The notes beneath the pieces are model-generated. The model did not search any database. It saw only the letters and a list, made by a program, of their open reading frames with translations, and had not been told where the DNA came from. Source: an uncultured Bacteroidales bacterium (GTDB lineage Bacteria; Bacteroidota; Bacteroidia; Bacteroidales; UBA932). From it: 6,841 nucleotides of DNA. This document shows, one piece after another, positions 1-5,435 of the stretch (position 1 is the first letter of the stretch; the number at the start of each line of letters is the position of its first letter). Location of the stretch: assembly GCA_902488725.1 (NCBI GenBank), contig CABTXO010000084.1:1-6841 (forward strand), read 5' to 3'. A program made the position numbers and the translations under genes.

Positions 1-828
1 CCCCACCGCAGCCGCCACGCCCCCGCGGCCCCGCCCCACGTTGTGGCTGTCCAGGGCATTGCAGATGTACCAGTAGGAATAGGCATCAAAGCGTTTCGCC
101 AGCTTGTCTCCCTGATGGCGCTCGTAGGAGGCCGCCCGGCCGGCAAACAGGGTGTCCGGGTCCGCTTCCGACTGGGTCAGACAGTACCCTTCGTAACTGC
201 GGTACGAAATCAGTGCCTGGGCGCGGGCACACTTGAGCCCTTCCTTGCCGCCGTCCAGATTCTCCGCCCTGCGGAAACTCGCGTCCGCCTCCAGAGCCAT
301 GCGCTGCGCCTCCGCCTGCGCGGAGAGCCAGGGAGAGACCCGCACGTCGGTGGCCATCAGGACGACGTGCCGGAACACCTCGGGCTCCATGACCGCCCAT
401 TCCGCCGCGGTGAAGCCGCCGATGGAACTTCCGACCAGCAGGTCGATGTGCAGGATGTCGAGGGCTTTGCGGACTTCGATGAAAGTCCGCACCATGTCGC
501 GGACCGTGACCCCGGGAAAACTGAAGAAAAAGGGGCGGCCGGTTGCAGGATTGACAGATGAAGGCCCGGTCGTGCCGTAGGGCGACCCCAGCATGTTCAC
601 GCAGACGACAAAAAAACGGTCGGTGTCGATGAGTTTCCCGGGGCCGACCAACTGCGGCCACCAGTCGGGCACATCGGAATTTGCCGTGAGGGCGTGGCAA
701 ATCCACACGACCTTGCGCGAACCGTCGAACGCCTGCATGGACGTATGGTAGACGATTTGGAGTCCGGCGAGCGAACCGCCGGCTTCGAAGTGAAATTCGT
801 CTTCCAGAATGATCTTGTTCAAAAACAT
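1..828 (-). CDS. metX: Homoserine O-acetyltransferase MetX, C-terminus off the left edge
   Basis: Cytoplasmic alpha/beta-hydrolase-fold enzyme that acylates homoserine (normally with acetyl-CoA) as the first committed step of methionine synthesis by direct sulfhydrylation. The frame is open from ATG at 828 to the window edge, giving 276 residues of a family usually about 350 long. Hallmarks are HALTANSD (residues 45-52), NMLGSPYGTTGP (78-89), the nucleophile elbow GSSIGG (133-138, with Ser135 the expected nucleophile) and DSHNVGRGRGG (260-270). The catalytic Asp and His should lie in the missing C-terminus. The start is fixed by the family's N-terminus, since the next in-frame Met is residue 31. 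No Shine-Dalgarno is seen. A -7 box ends only 4 nt upstream of the ATG, so the transcript may be leaderless. Acetyl versus succinyl preference cannot be read with certainty. Confidence 0.93.
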   Translation of the reverse strand, partial: MFLNKIILEDEFHFEAGGSLAGLQIVYHTSMQAFDGSRKVVWICHALTANSDVPDWWPQLVGPGKLIDTDRFFVVCVNMLGSPYGTTGPSSVNPATGRPFFFSFPGVTVRDMVRTFIEVRKALDILHIDLLVGSSIGGFTAAEWAVMEPEVFRHVVLMATDVRVSPWLSAQAEAQRMALEADASFRRAENLDGGKEGLKCARAQALISYRSYEGYCLTQSEADPDTLFAGRAASYERHQGDKLAKRFDAYSYWYICNALDSHNVGRGRGGVAAAVG

Positions 829-832
829 GGTG

Positions 833-840
833 CAAATTTA
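833..840 (-). promoter_or_regulatory. Bacteroidota -7 promoter element of metX
   Basis: Read on the minus strand this is TAAATTTG, an exact match to the Bacteroidota -7 consensus TAnnTTTG, followed by CACC and the metX ATG. Transcription normally starts several bases past the final G, so the start would fall at or within a few bases of the ATG. No TTG was found at the expected -33 position, which overlaps the tRNA-Ala promoter. Confidence 0.6.
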
Positions 841-851
841 TAAAATATTGC

Positions 852-859
852 TATCTTTG
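852..859 (+). promoter_or_regulatory. Bacteroidota -7 promoter element of tRNA-Ala
   Basis: TATCTTTG matches TAnnTTTG exactly and lies 10 bp before the first base of the tRNA, leaving a leader of only a few bases. No convincing -33 TTG is seen at the expected distance. Confidence 0.7.
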
Positions 860-869
860 CACCCGAATC

Positions 870-942
870 GGGGTATTAGCTCAGCTGGTAGAGCGCAAGG
901 TTCGCAATCTTGAGGTCAGGAGTTCGATCCTCCTATGCTCCA
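870..942 (+). tRNA. tRNA-Ala, anticodon CGC
   Basis: A full cloverleaf can be drawn by hand. Acceptor arms are GGGGTAT and ATGCTCC, including the G3:U70 wobble pair that is the main alanine identity element. The D arm is GCTC/GAGC, the anticodon stem CAAGG/TCTTG with loop TTCGCAA, and the T arm AGGAG/CTCCT with loop TTCGATC. The anticodon CGC (903-905) reads the alanine codon GCG. The discriminator is A at 942, and the following bases are CAA, so CCA must be added by the tRNA nucleotidyltransferase. The gene has its own promoter and a terminator 22 bp downstream. Confidence 0.95.
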
Positions 943-964
943 CAAATCCCTCAAACACAAAATA

Positions 965-997
965 GCCGGATCCTTTCTGATGGTTCCGGCCATTTTT
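965..997. terminator. Bidirectional intrinsic terminator between tRNA-Ala and the coiled-coil gene
   Basis: Arms 965-973 and 982-990 form a 9-position stem (six G-C/A-T pairs, one T-T mismatch, two G-C pairs) with an 8-nt loop. On the plus strand it is followed by CATTTTTG, serving tRNA-Ala. On the minus strand it is followed by TATTTTGTGTTTG, serving the convergent gene at 1076-1735. The convergent layout supports a shared terminator. Confidence 0.72.
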
Positions 998-1042
998 GTG
1001 TCGGTGACACGGGGCTTGCCCGGATCCTTTTGTGATGCCGGC
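966..1042 (+). repeat. Imperfect direct repeat: decayed second copy of the terminator sequence
   Basis: CCGGATCCTTT occurs at 966-976 and again at 1020-1030. In both copies it is followed within a few bases by TGATG (978-982 and 1033-1037) and then CCGGC (986-990 and 1038-1042), with a 3-bp length difference before the last block. The copies are offset by 54 bp. The second copy keeps only the CCGG/CCGG pairing of the stem. It may be a local duplication of the terminator hairpin that has since degraded. Confidence 0.5.
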
Positions 1043-1075
1043 AGCAATTCGTTTTGTGTAGGAAGGTTCGGACCG

Positions 1076-1735
1076 CTATCGTTTCTTCATTGCCTTCCGG
1101 GCGTTTTTCAGATTCTTCTTCTCCGATTTCAGCGTCTTCTTCGTCGCGGAGACCGCTTTCTTATGGCCTTTGATCACGGACTGGGCGGCTTTCATCTCGG
1201 ACTTGCTTTCCGAAGCCCGCTTCTTCGCGGAGGAGAGTCGTTTCTTTTCCGCCTTGAGTATCCGCTTCTGCTGCTTGATGGCATCCTTCAGGGCGGACAG
1301 TTCCCGCTTGTCGCCGCTGGAGAGTTTGCCGTTCAATTTCATGGATTTTTTCTCCAAGGCGAATCGCTGCTTCATGAGCTTCAATTCCTTGGACTTCGCG
1401 TCTACGGATGCCTTCCGATCCTTGACGTCGTCGTTCGCGCGGTTCATGTGCCGCCTGGCCTGATTTTCCCTCCGCTTGGCAGCACTGATCGCCTCGTCGC
1501 TCTCACGGGACTGGCGGTCATGGGCAGCCTGCGCGGCGTTGACCCGGCTCTGCGCATCTTCGAGACGCACGGCAGCGTTGTCGGCCTGTTCTTGCGCAGT
1601 TTCGACCTGCTTCTGAAGACGCTCAATCTCTTCCTGCGCCTTCTTGACTTTGTTCTCCTTCTTTCCTTGCGCATGCGCCGTAAATGTAGCCATCACCAGG
1701 ATCGCGATGACCGTCATCATTCTGCTTGTTTTCAT
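1076..1735 (-). CDS. Exported lysine-rich coiled-coil protein of unknown function
   Basis: Not recognised as a named family. It encodes 219 residues from the ATG at 1735. An upstream extension to 1804 would put 23 residues in front of a good signal peptide, so it is rejected. The signal peptide runs MKTSRMM, a hydrophobic stretch, then AHA, with likely cleavage between Ala22 and Gln23. No lipobox cysteine is present. The mature part looks almost wholly alpha-helical and has no Cys, Trp, Tyr or Pro and a single Phe (125). The first half (about 25-115) has mixed charge and a coiled-coil look. A likely hinge NGKLSSGD (135-142) precedes a very basic tail, with 28 Lys and 7 Arg against 8 acidic residues over 121-219. 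A periplasmic or cell-surface structural, peptidoglycan- or polyanion-binding role is possible but unproven; a Skp/OmpH-like chaperone is an alternative with no motif support. Confidence 0.8.
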   Translation of the reverse strand: MKTSRMMTVIAILVMATFTAHAQGKKENKVKKAQEEIERLQKQVETAQEQADNAAVRLEDAQSRVNAAQAAHDRQSRESDEAISAAKRRENQARRHMNRANDDVKDRKASVDAKSKELKLMKQRFALEKKSMKLNGKLSSGDKRELSALKDAIKQQKRILKAEKKRLSSAKKRASESKSEMKAAQSVIKGHKKAVSATKKTLKSEKKNLKNARKAMKKR

Positions 1736-1739
1736 ATTC

Positions 1740-1763
1740 AAAAAAATTCTGCCTGTGTCAGGC
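1740..1763 (-). promoter_or_regulatory. Terminator-like hairpin and T-run in the leader of the coiled-coil gene
   Basis: On the minus strand GCCTG (1763-1759), loop ACA and CAGGC (1755-1751) form a perfect 5-bp stem, followed by AGAA and seven T (1746-1740). The T-run ends 4 nt before the start codon at 1735. This is the form of a short intrinsic terminator placed in a 5' leader, so it could attenuate expression or hide the start codon. The stem is short, so activity is uncertain. Confidence 0.4.
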
Positions 1764-1778
1764 GCTGTCAAACATTTT

Positions 1779-1786
1779 CCAAGGTA
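1779..1786 (-). promoter_or_regulatory. Weak candidate -7 element of the coiled-coil gene
   Basis: On the minus strand TACCTTGG differs from TAnnTTTG at one position. A start about 7 nt downstream would give a leader of roughly 37 nt that contains the hairpin at 1751-1763. No -33 TTG is seen at the expected spacing. It is the best candidate in this gap but weaker than the four other promoters in the window. Confidence 0.3.
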
Positions 1787-1857
1787 CAAAAAATGCGGGA
1801 TCATTTCAGGGTAAGTTGAACGGTCACGAATCTGTCCCGCCTTACGGAGTGTTTTTT

Positions 1858-1898
1858 ATGCATTTCACTATCATTCAGTGAATTGCATGATTTTTTTT
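1858..1898 (+). terminator. AT-rich hairpin with T8 tail beside tRNA-Ser, orientation unexplained
   Basis: Arms 1858-1869 and 1877-1888 are 12 bp each with one mismatch and a 7-nt loop. The hairpin is followed on the plus strand by GA and eight T (1891-1898), the layout of a plus-strand intrinsic terminator. However, the adjacent transcript (tRNA-Ser) runs on the minus strand and reaches the hairpin with an A-run before and after it. No plus-strand gene ends nearby. It may still fold and stop or trim the tRNA-Ser transcript, or end an unseen plus-strand RNA. Confidence 0.4.
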
Positions 1899-1899
1899 G

Positions 1900-1988
1900 C
1901 GGAGGATACAGGATTCGAACCTGTGAGGCCCTTCAAGGAGCCAACCGGTTTTCGAGACCAGCACCATAAACCACTCGGACAATCCTCC
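1900..1988 (-). tRNA. tRNA-Ser, anticodon CGA
   Basis: An 89-nt class II tRNA with the long variable arm of serine tRNAs. Acceptor arms GGAGGAT and ATCCTCC pair fully. The anticodon stem is CTGGT/ACCGG with loop CTCGAAA, and the anticodon CGA lies at 1952-1954, reading UCG. The variable arm folds as GGCTC/GGGCC around CTTGAA, and the T stem is ACAGG/CCTGT. The discriminator is G, as expected for serine. CCA is not encoded (the next bases are CAA). The D stem has only two clear pairs, with a U-U opposition at position 10:25. A -7 box lies about 30 bp upstream. Confidence 0.94.
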
Positions 1989-2018
1989 GGTTCATGCGCC
2001 TTTTTTCCAAAGGCACTG

Positions 2019-2026
2019 CAAAAATA
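2019..2026 (-). promoter_or_regulatory. Bacteroidota -7 promoter element of tRNA-Ser
   Basis: On the minus strand TATTTTTG matches TAnnTTTG exactly and continues as CAGT. It lies 30 bp upstream of the tRNA 5' end, giving a leader of about 25 nt to be removed by RNase P. It is 12 bp away from, and divergent to, the -7 element of the M64 gene. Confidence 0.6.
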
Positions 2027-2038
2027 GCACTTTTTTTT

Positions 2039-2046
2039 TACATTTG
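2039..2046 (+). promoter_or_regulatory. Bacteroidota -7 promoter element of the M64 peptidase gene
   Basis: TACATTTG matches TAnnTTTG exactly, continues as CAGA, and lies 23 bp before the ATG at 2070. The predicted leader is about 15-18 nt and has no Shine-Dalgarno sequence. The expected -33 region overlaps the divergent tRNA-Ser -7 box, so the two promoters may compete. Confidence 0.62.
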
Positions 2047-2069
2047 CAGAACACAAAACCACAGATGTC

Positions 2070-3446
2070 ATGAAAAAGACTTTTCTGCCCCTGCTGGCAG
2101 CCCTGCTGGTCTGCCTCGGCCCCACGACAGCAAACGCACGAACCCGACCGGAACGCACGGCTTCAGGCCCGGCTGGAAATTTTTCCGAACAACTGAATTT
2201 CGACAAGACCCTCCGGGTGGACTGCATCTTCAGCGGGACGGCCAAGGAGCAGGAAATCGCCGTCGCCGAACTCTGCTCGCTTGACGGCTGGGCCGGCCGG
2301 CGGGTGAACCTGGACCGCCCTCCGCTGCGCGGCAACGGCCAGATCCTGCTGCGCGACACCCTCGGCAACATATTGTACGCCAATGCTTTCTCCACCTTGT
2401 TCCAGGAATGGCAGGCCACGGAGGAAGCCACCCGCACCCGCAAGTCCTTCGAGAATGTGTTCCTCGTCCCGATGCCCCGCGTCAAGGCCGAACTTTCCAT
2501 CCGGCTCTTCGACGTCCACGGCACCGTCGTCCGGGAATATGCCCAGACGGTCCTGCCGGAGGACATCCTGATCCGGCCGCTCCGGCAGGCGGCAGCCCCG
2601 CACGTCTGGCTCTGGAAGGGCGGCGACCCGCTGGATGCTCCTGAAGTGGATTCCGCACACAAAATCGACGTCGCCATCGTGGCGGAAGGCTACACGGAAG
2701 CCGAGATGGACCGCTTCCTGGAAGACGCCCGTGCGACCGTAGAAAGCCTGTGGGGCCACGCACCCTTCAGCACCCTGAAAGACCGCTTCAACTTCGTCGC
2801 GGTGGAACTGCCCTCCGAGGACAGCGGCGTCAGCGTTCCGCGCGAGGGCGTCTGGAAGAACACGGCGCTTGACTCCCGCTTCGACACCTTCTACTCCGCC
2901 CGCTACCTCACCACCCTGCACCTCTTCGGACTGCACGACGCCCTGGCCGGCATCCCCTACGAGCACATCATCATCCTGGCCAACACAGACACCTACGGCG
3001 GCGGGGGCATCTTCAATTCCTACACCCTCACCACGGCCCACCATGCGGGCTTCAAGCCGGTGGTCGTCCACGAATTCGGCCACAGTTTCGCAGGCCTGGC
3101 CGATGAATATTACTACGACGACCAGTACGACCCGATGTATGTGGCGGACACGGAACCCTGGGAACGGAACATCACCTCGCAGAAGGACTTCGCCTCCAAA
3201 TGGAAGAATATGGTCGGCCGGGTCTATACCCTCGGCCTGTCCGACCTGGATTGGGAAGGACGAAAGCAGACCGGCCCGAAGGTGACCGTCGGCCTGTTCG
3301 AAGGCGGCGGCTACCGGTCGAAGGGCGTCTGGCGGGGCTGCGAAGACTGCCGGATGAAGACCAACACCTCCCCCGCCTTCTGCCCCGTCTGCCAGCAGGC
3401 CATCTGCGACATCATCGACTTCTACACCCGGGAATCACAGGAATAG
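2070..3446 (+). CDS. Secreted M64-family (IgA-peptidase-like) zinc metallopeptidase with M64N domain
   Basis: 458 residues. The signal peptide (1-23) ends TTANA with likely cleavage after Ala23; Cys15 is not in a lipobox, so the product is probably periplasmic or released. Residues about 25-160 fit the beta-rich M64 N-terminal domain. The catalytic domain starts near DVAIVAEGYT (200-209), includes the glycine run TYGGGGIFNSY (308-318), and holds the zinc site HEFGHSFAGLADEY at 334-347, with His334, Glu335 and His338 as zinc ligands and base, and Asp345 a likely third ligand. A C-terminal cysteine set (424, 427, 438, 441, 446) follows the family's FCPVC pattern. The founding member, from Clostridium ramosum, cleaves IgA, but the substrate of Bacteroidota homologues is generally unknown, so IgA cleavage should not be assumed. 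The gene has its own promoter and stands alone. No type IX secretion tail is visible. Confidence 0.92.
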   Translation: MKKTFLPLLAALLVCLGPTTANARTRPERTASGPAGNFSEQLNFDKTLRVDCIFSGTAKEQEIAVAELCSLDGWAGRRVNLDRPPLRGNGQILLRDTLGNILYANAFSTLFQEWQATEEATRTRKSFENVFLVPMPRVKAELSIRLFDVHGTVVREYAQTVLPEDILIRPLRQAAAPHVWLWKGGDPLDAPEVDSAHKIDVAIVAEGYTEAEMDRFLEDARATVESLWGHAPFSTLKDRFNFVAVELPSEDSGVSVPREGVWKNTALDSRFDTFYSARYLTTLHLFGLHDALAGIPYEHIIILANTDTYGGGGIFNSYTLTTAHHAGFKPVVVHEFGHSFAGLADEYYYDDQYDPMYVADTEPWERNITSQKDFASKWKNMVGRVYTLGLSDLDWEGRKQTGPKVTVGLFEGGGYRSKGVWRGCEDCRMKTNTSPAFCPVCQQAICDIIDFYTRESQE

Positions 3447-3458
3447 CCCTTCCAACCA

Positions 3459-4784
3459 TCACCGGTACACGCGGCGGATGAAGCGGAGGAGCCGGTCCTT
3501 GTAGGGGGGCTTCAGGAGGTCAAAACTCAGGCAGGCAGGTCGGTGCAGAACCGATTTGAGGTGGGAGAAGGTGTCGAAGCCGTAGCGGCCGTGGTAGGCA
3601 CCGATGCCGGAATTCCCCACTCCGCCGAACGGCAGGTTCTCGTTGCCCAGGTGCATCACCGTGTCGTTGACGCAGCCGCCCCCGAAGGACACCTCCCGCA
3701 GCACTTTGCGGATTTCGCGGCGGTCTTTCGAGAAGATGTAGAGCGACAGCGGCTTCTCCCCCGCCCGCACCTTGGCGATCACCTCGGAATCCAAGTCTGC
3801 ATATTCCAGCACGGGCAGCACAGGGCCGAAGATTTCCTCTTCCATGACCTTGTCCGACCACGAAACCCCGTCCAGCACGGTCGGGGCGATGTAGCGGGTC
3901 GCAGCGTCCCCGAATCCCCCGACCACGACCTTTGCCGGATCGATCAGCCCCATGATCCGCTCCCAGTGCCGCTGCTGCGCGATGAGCGTCATGTCCGCGG
4001 GGCGGCGGGAAATGTCGCCGAAAAATTCCTGAATCACCTGCTTCATACAGGCGATGAAGGCATCGTGGACGGAGGCATGCACCAGCACGTAGTCGGGTGC
4101 CACGCAGGTCTGGCCGGCGTTCAGGAATTTGCCCTTCGCGATACGTTCGCAGGCCAGTCGCACGGAAGCGGTGGATGCGACGATGGCCGGGCTCTTCCCG
4201 CCCAGCTCCAGCGTCACGGGCGTGAGATGCTTCGCAGCCGCTTCCATGACGATCTTTCCGACGCGCGGACTGCCGGTGAAGAAGATGTAGTCAAAGCGGC
4301 GTGCCAGCAACTCCTCATTGGAAACGTCCGGCGGCACCACTTCCACCACCTCGGGCGGGAACAGGTCCGAAAGCATCTCGGCAATCCGGGCGGAGACCGC
4401 CGGAGTCTGCCGGGAAGCCTTGAGCGTCACGGTGTTGCCGGCGGCGAGGGCGGCGGCCAGCGGGGCGATGGTCAGATTCAGCGGATAGTTGAAGGGGCCG
4501 ATGACCAGCACCCGGCCGTAGGGCTCGGGATAGATGCGGCTCCGTCCCGGGAGAAGCACCAGGGGCGTGGCGACCTTCCGGGGCCGCATCCAGCGGCACA
4601 GACGGCGTTCGGTGTGCCGGATGGCGGTCAGCAGGTAGCCGATTTCCGTCGTGTAGGTCTCGAAGCGGCCCTTTCCGAAATCCTGTTCAAAGGCCTCGTA
4701 GAAGGCATTTTCGTATTCTTCCAGCGCGGCGCGCAGCCGGCGCAGACGCCCCAGGCGGGCGGCATATTCCTTATAATTTTCCAT
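3459..4784 (-). CDS. NAD(P)-dependent aldehyde dehydrogenase, class-3 (fatty aldehyde) type
   Basis: 441 residues, the usual length of the short class-3-type aldehyde dehydrogenases (fatty and long-chain aldehyde family). It oxidises aldehydes to acids with a covalent thioester on cysteine. Visible elements are GPFNYPLNL (96-104, Asn99 helping form the oxyanion hole), the nucleotide-binding FFTGSPRVGK (168-177), the general base Glu193 in LELGGKSP, the nucleophile Cys227 in GQTCVAPD, and EEIFGP (316-321). The basic C-terminus contains the PPYKDRLL stretch (427-434) common in this subgroup. It is the last gene of the operon, starting 6 nt after the YhhN stop with no Shine-Dalgarno, so it is probably translationally coupled. 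Its stop is 12 nt from the convergent M64 stop. The substrate is inferred from subgroup and neighbour, not proven. Confidence 0.93.
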   Translation of the reverse strand: MENYKEYAARLGRLRRLRAALEEYENAFYEAFEQDFGKGRFETYTTEIGYLLTAIRHTERRLCRWMRPRKVATPLVLLPGRSRIYPEPYGRVLVIGPFNYPLNLTIAPLAAALAAGNTVTLKASRQTPAVSARIAEMLSDLFPPEVVEVVPPDVSNEELLARRFDYIFFTGSPRVGKIVMEAAAKHLTPVTLELGGKSPAIVASTASVRLACERIAKGKFLNAGQTCVAPDYVLVHASVHDAFIACMKQVIQEFFGDISRRPADMTLIAQQRHWERIMGLIDPAKVVVGGFGDAATRYIAPTVLDGVSWSDKVMEEEIFGPVLPVLEYADLDSEVIAKVRAGEKPLSLYIFSKDRREIRKVLREVSFGGGCVNDTVMHLGNENLPFGGVGNSGIGAYHGRYGFDTFSHLKSVLHRPACLSFDLLKPPYKDRLLRFIRRVYR

Positions 4785-4790
4785 GGTGCA

Positions 4791-5435
4791 TCAGGTTGCA
4801 GGGACGGCGTCGCGTAGGAAGAGGCGTCGCTCGGTCAGGACGATGCCGGCGACCAGCAGGATCTGCGCGACGATGTAGGTGGGCATGATGAGGGGTTCGC
4901 GCAGGGCGAACCGGATGTCCGTGAAGGAGCCGACTCCGATCAGGGCATCCGAGAAGGTGAAGAGGACCGCCCCGAGGGTGCATAGCAGCAGCCAACGGAT
5001 CTTCCGGCAGCCGTAGGCGTAGATCGTCGAAAAAATGAGGGTGGTCAGCATGAAGCCGTACAGCAGGACCGGCACGAAGAGGAAGCCCTGCGGGGAGAAC
5101 CGGATCACCAGGCCCGCGATGGCGGACAGCACGACCAGGTACAGGATCAACAGCAGACGGCCCCCTCCTGCCCGCAGCATGGGTTCCCCCGTGTGCGCCA
5201 GGGTCAGGAAGCACCGGACATAGAAAACATGACCGATGAGGAAGGAGGCCATGCCGGTCAGGAAATACAGGTCGCCGGGGCCGATGAGCAGGATGTCGCC
5301 GATCCACCCGAAGAATAGGGCGGAAAGCGTGAGGCTGACAACTTTGCGCCGCGCGCCGAACGCACGGAAGGCCACGAACGCACACACCGCGATCGTCGGC
5401 ACGATCAGGATTTTGGGAATGGGAGCCATGGTCAT
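4791..5435 (-). CDS. YhhN-family integral membrane protein (lysoplasmalogenase-like)
   Basis: 214 residues with about seven or eight hydrophobic segments, matching the size and topology of the YhhN/TMEM86 family. Characterised members hydrolyse the vinyl-ether bond of lysoplasmalogens, releasing a fatty aldehyde and a glycerophospho-base. Family-type polar residues within membrane segments are seen: Asp47 in GWIGDILL, Gly61 and His69 in FLTGMASFLIGH, Ser162-Asp163 in FTFSDALIG, and Gln191 in YIVAQILL. The start ATG overlaps the purN stop as ATGA (5435-5432), which fixes this start over the second ATG two codons on and suggests translational coupling. The aldehyde dehydrogenase follows after 6 nt, which would suit removal of the aldehyde product. 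Activity is inferred from family membership; some bacterial YhhN proteins are uncharacterised. Confidence 0.85.
   Translation of the reverse strand: MTMAPIPKILIVPTIAVCAFVAFRAFGARRKVVSLTLSALFFGWIGDILLIGPGDLYFLTGMASFLIGHVFYVRCFLTLAHTGEPMLRAGGGRLLLILYLVVLSAIAGLVIRFSPQGFLFVPVLLYGFMLTTLIFSTIYAYGCRKIRWLLLCTLGAVLFTFSDALIGVGSFTDIRFALREPLIMPTYIVAQILLVAGIVLTERRLFLRDAVPAT

Larger units (their letters stand above)
829..863. repeat. Perfect 8-bp inverted repeat spanning two divergent promoters
   Basis: GGTGCAAA at 829-836 is mirrored exactly by TTTGCACC at 856-863, with 19 bp between. Each arm includes the TTTG half of a -7 element, one for metX on the minus strand and one for tRNA-Ala on the plus strand. 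Six of the eight bases (TTTGCA) also occur at the other two strong promoters in this window, so much of the symmetry may just be two copies of an extended promoter consensus. A shared operator is possible but not shown. Confidence 0.55.

Noticed and set aside
86..835. Minus-strand 249-codon open frame over metX
   Set aside because: It is out of frame with MetX, rich in Arg, Pro and Gly, and starts at a TTG. The MetX frame, open to the edge, carries all family motifs.
935..1819. Plus-strand 294-codon open frame starting inside tRNA-Ala
   Set aside because: It starts within the tRNA, runs through the terminator and lies antisense to the coiled-coil gene with its clear signal peptide.
1736..1988. 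Possible integration site or mobile-element remnant at the tRNA-Ser 3' end
   Set aside because: No integrase, no repeated tRNA 3' end and no transposase is visible; the only repeat there is the local hairpin.
1871..2677. Minus-strand open frame across tRNA-Ser and the M64 gene start
   Set aside because: It crosses a tRNA gene and a promoter region, and the opposite strand codes for a recognisable peptidase.
3461..3520. Possible terminator from ACCGGT near 3461 and CCGGT further right
   Set aside because: The pairing is short, the loop is about 30 nt, it lies inside the dehydrogenase coding end and no T-run follows.
4782..4790. Frameshift or fusion between YhhN and the aldehyde dehydrogenase
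   Set aside because: Both proteins have normal lengths and proper ends; the short gap is ordinary operon spacing.
3543..4817. Long plus-strand open frame (424 codons) opposite the aldehyde dehydrogenase
   Set aside because: It mirrors the codon positions of a clear enzyme gene in GC-rich DNA, its translation looks like no protein family, and the minus strand has intact catalytic motifs.
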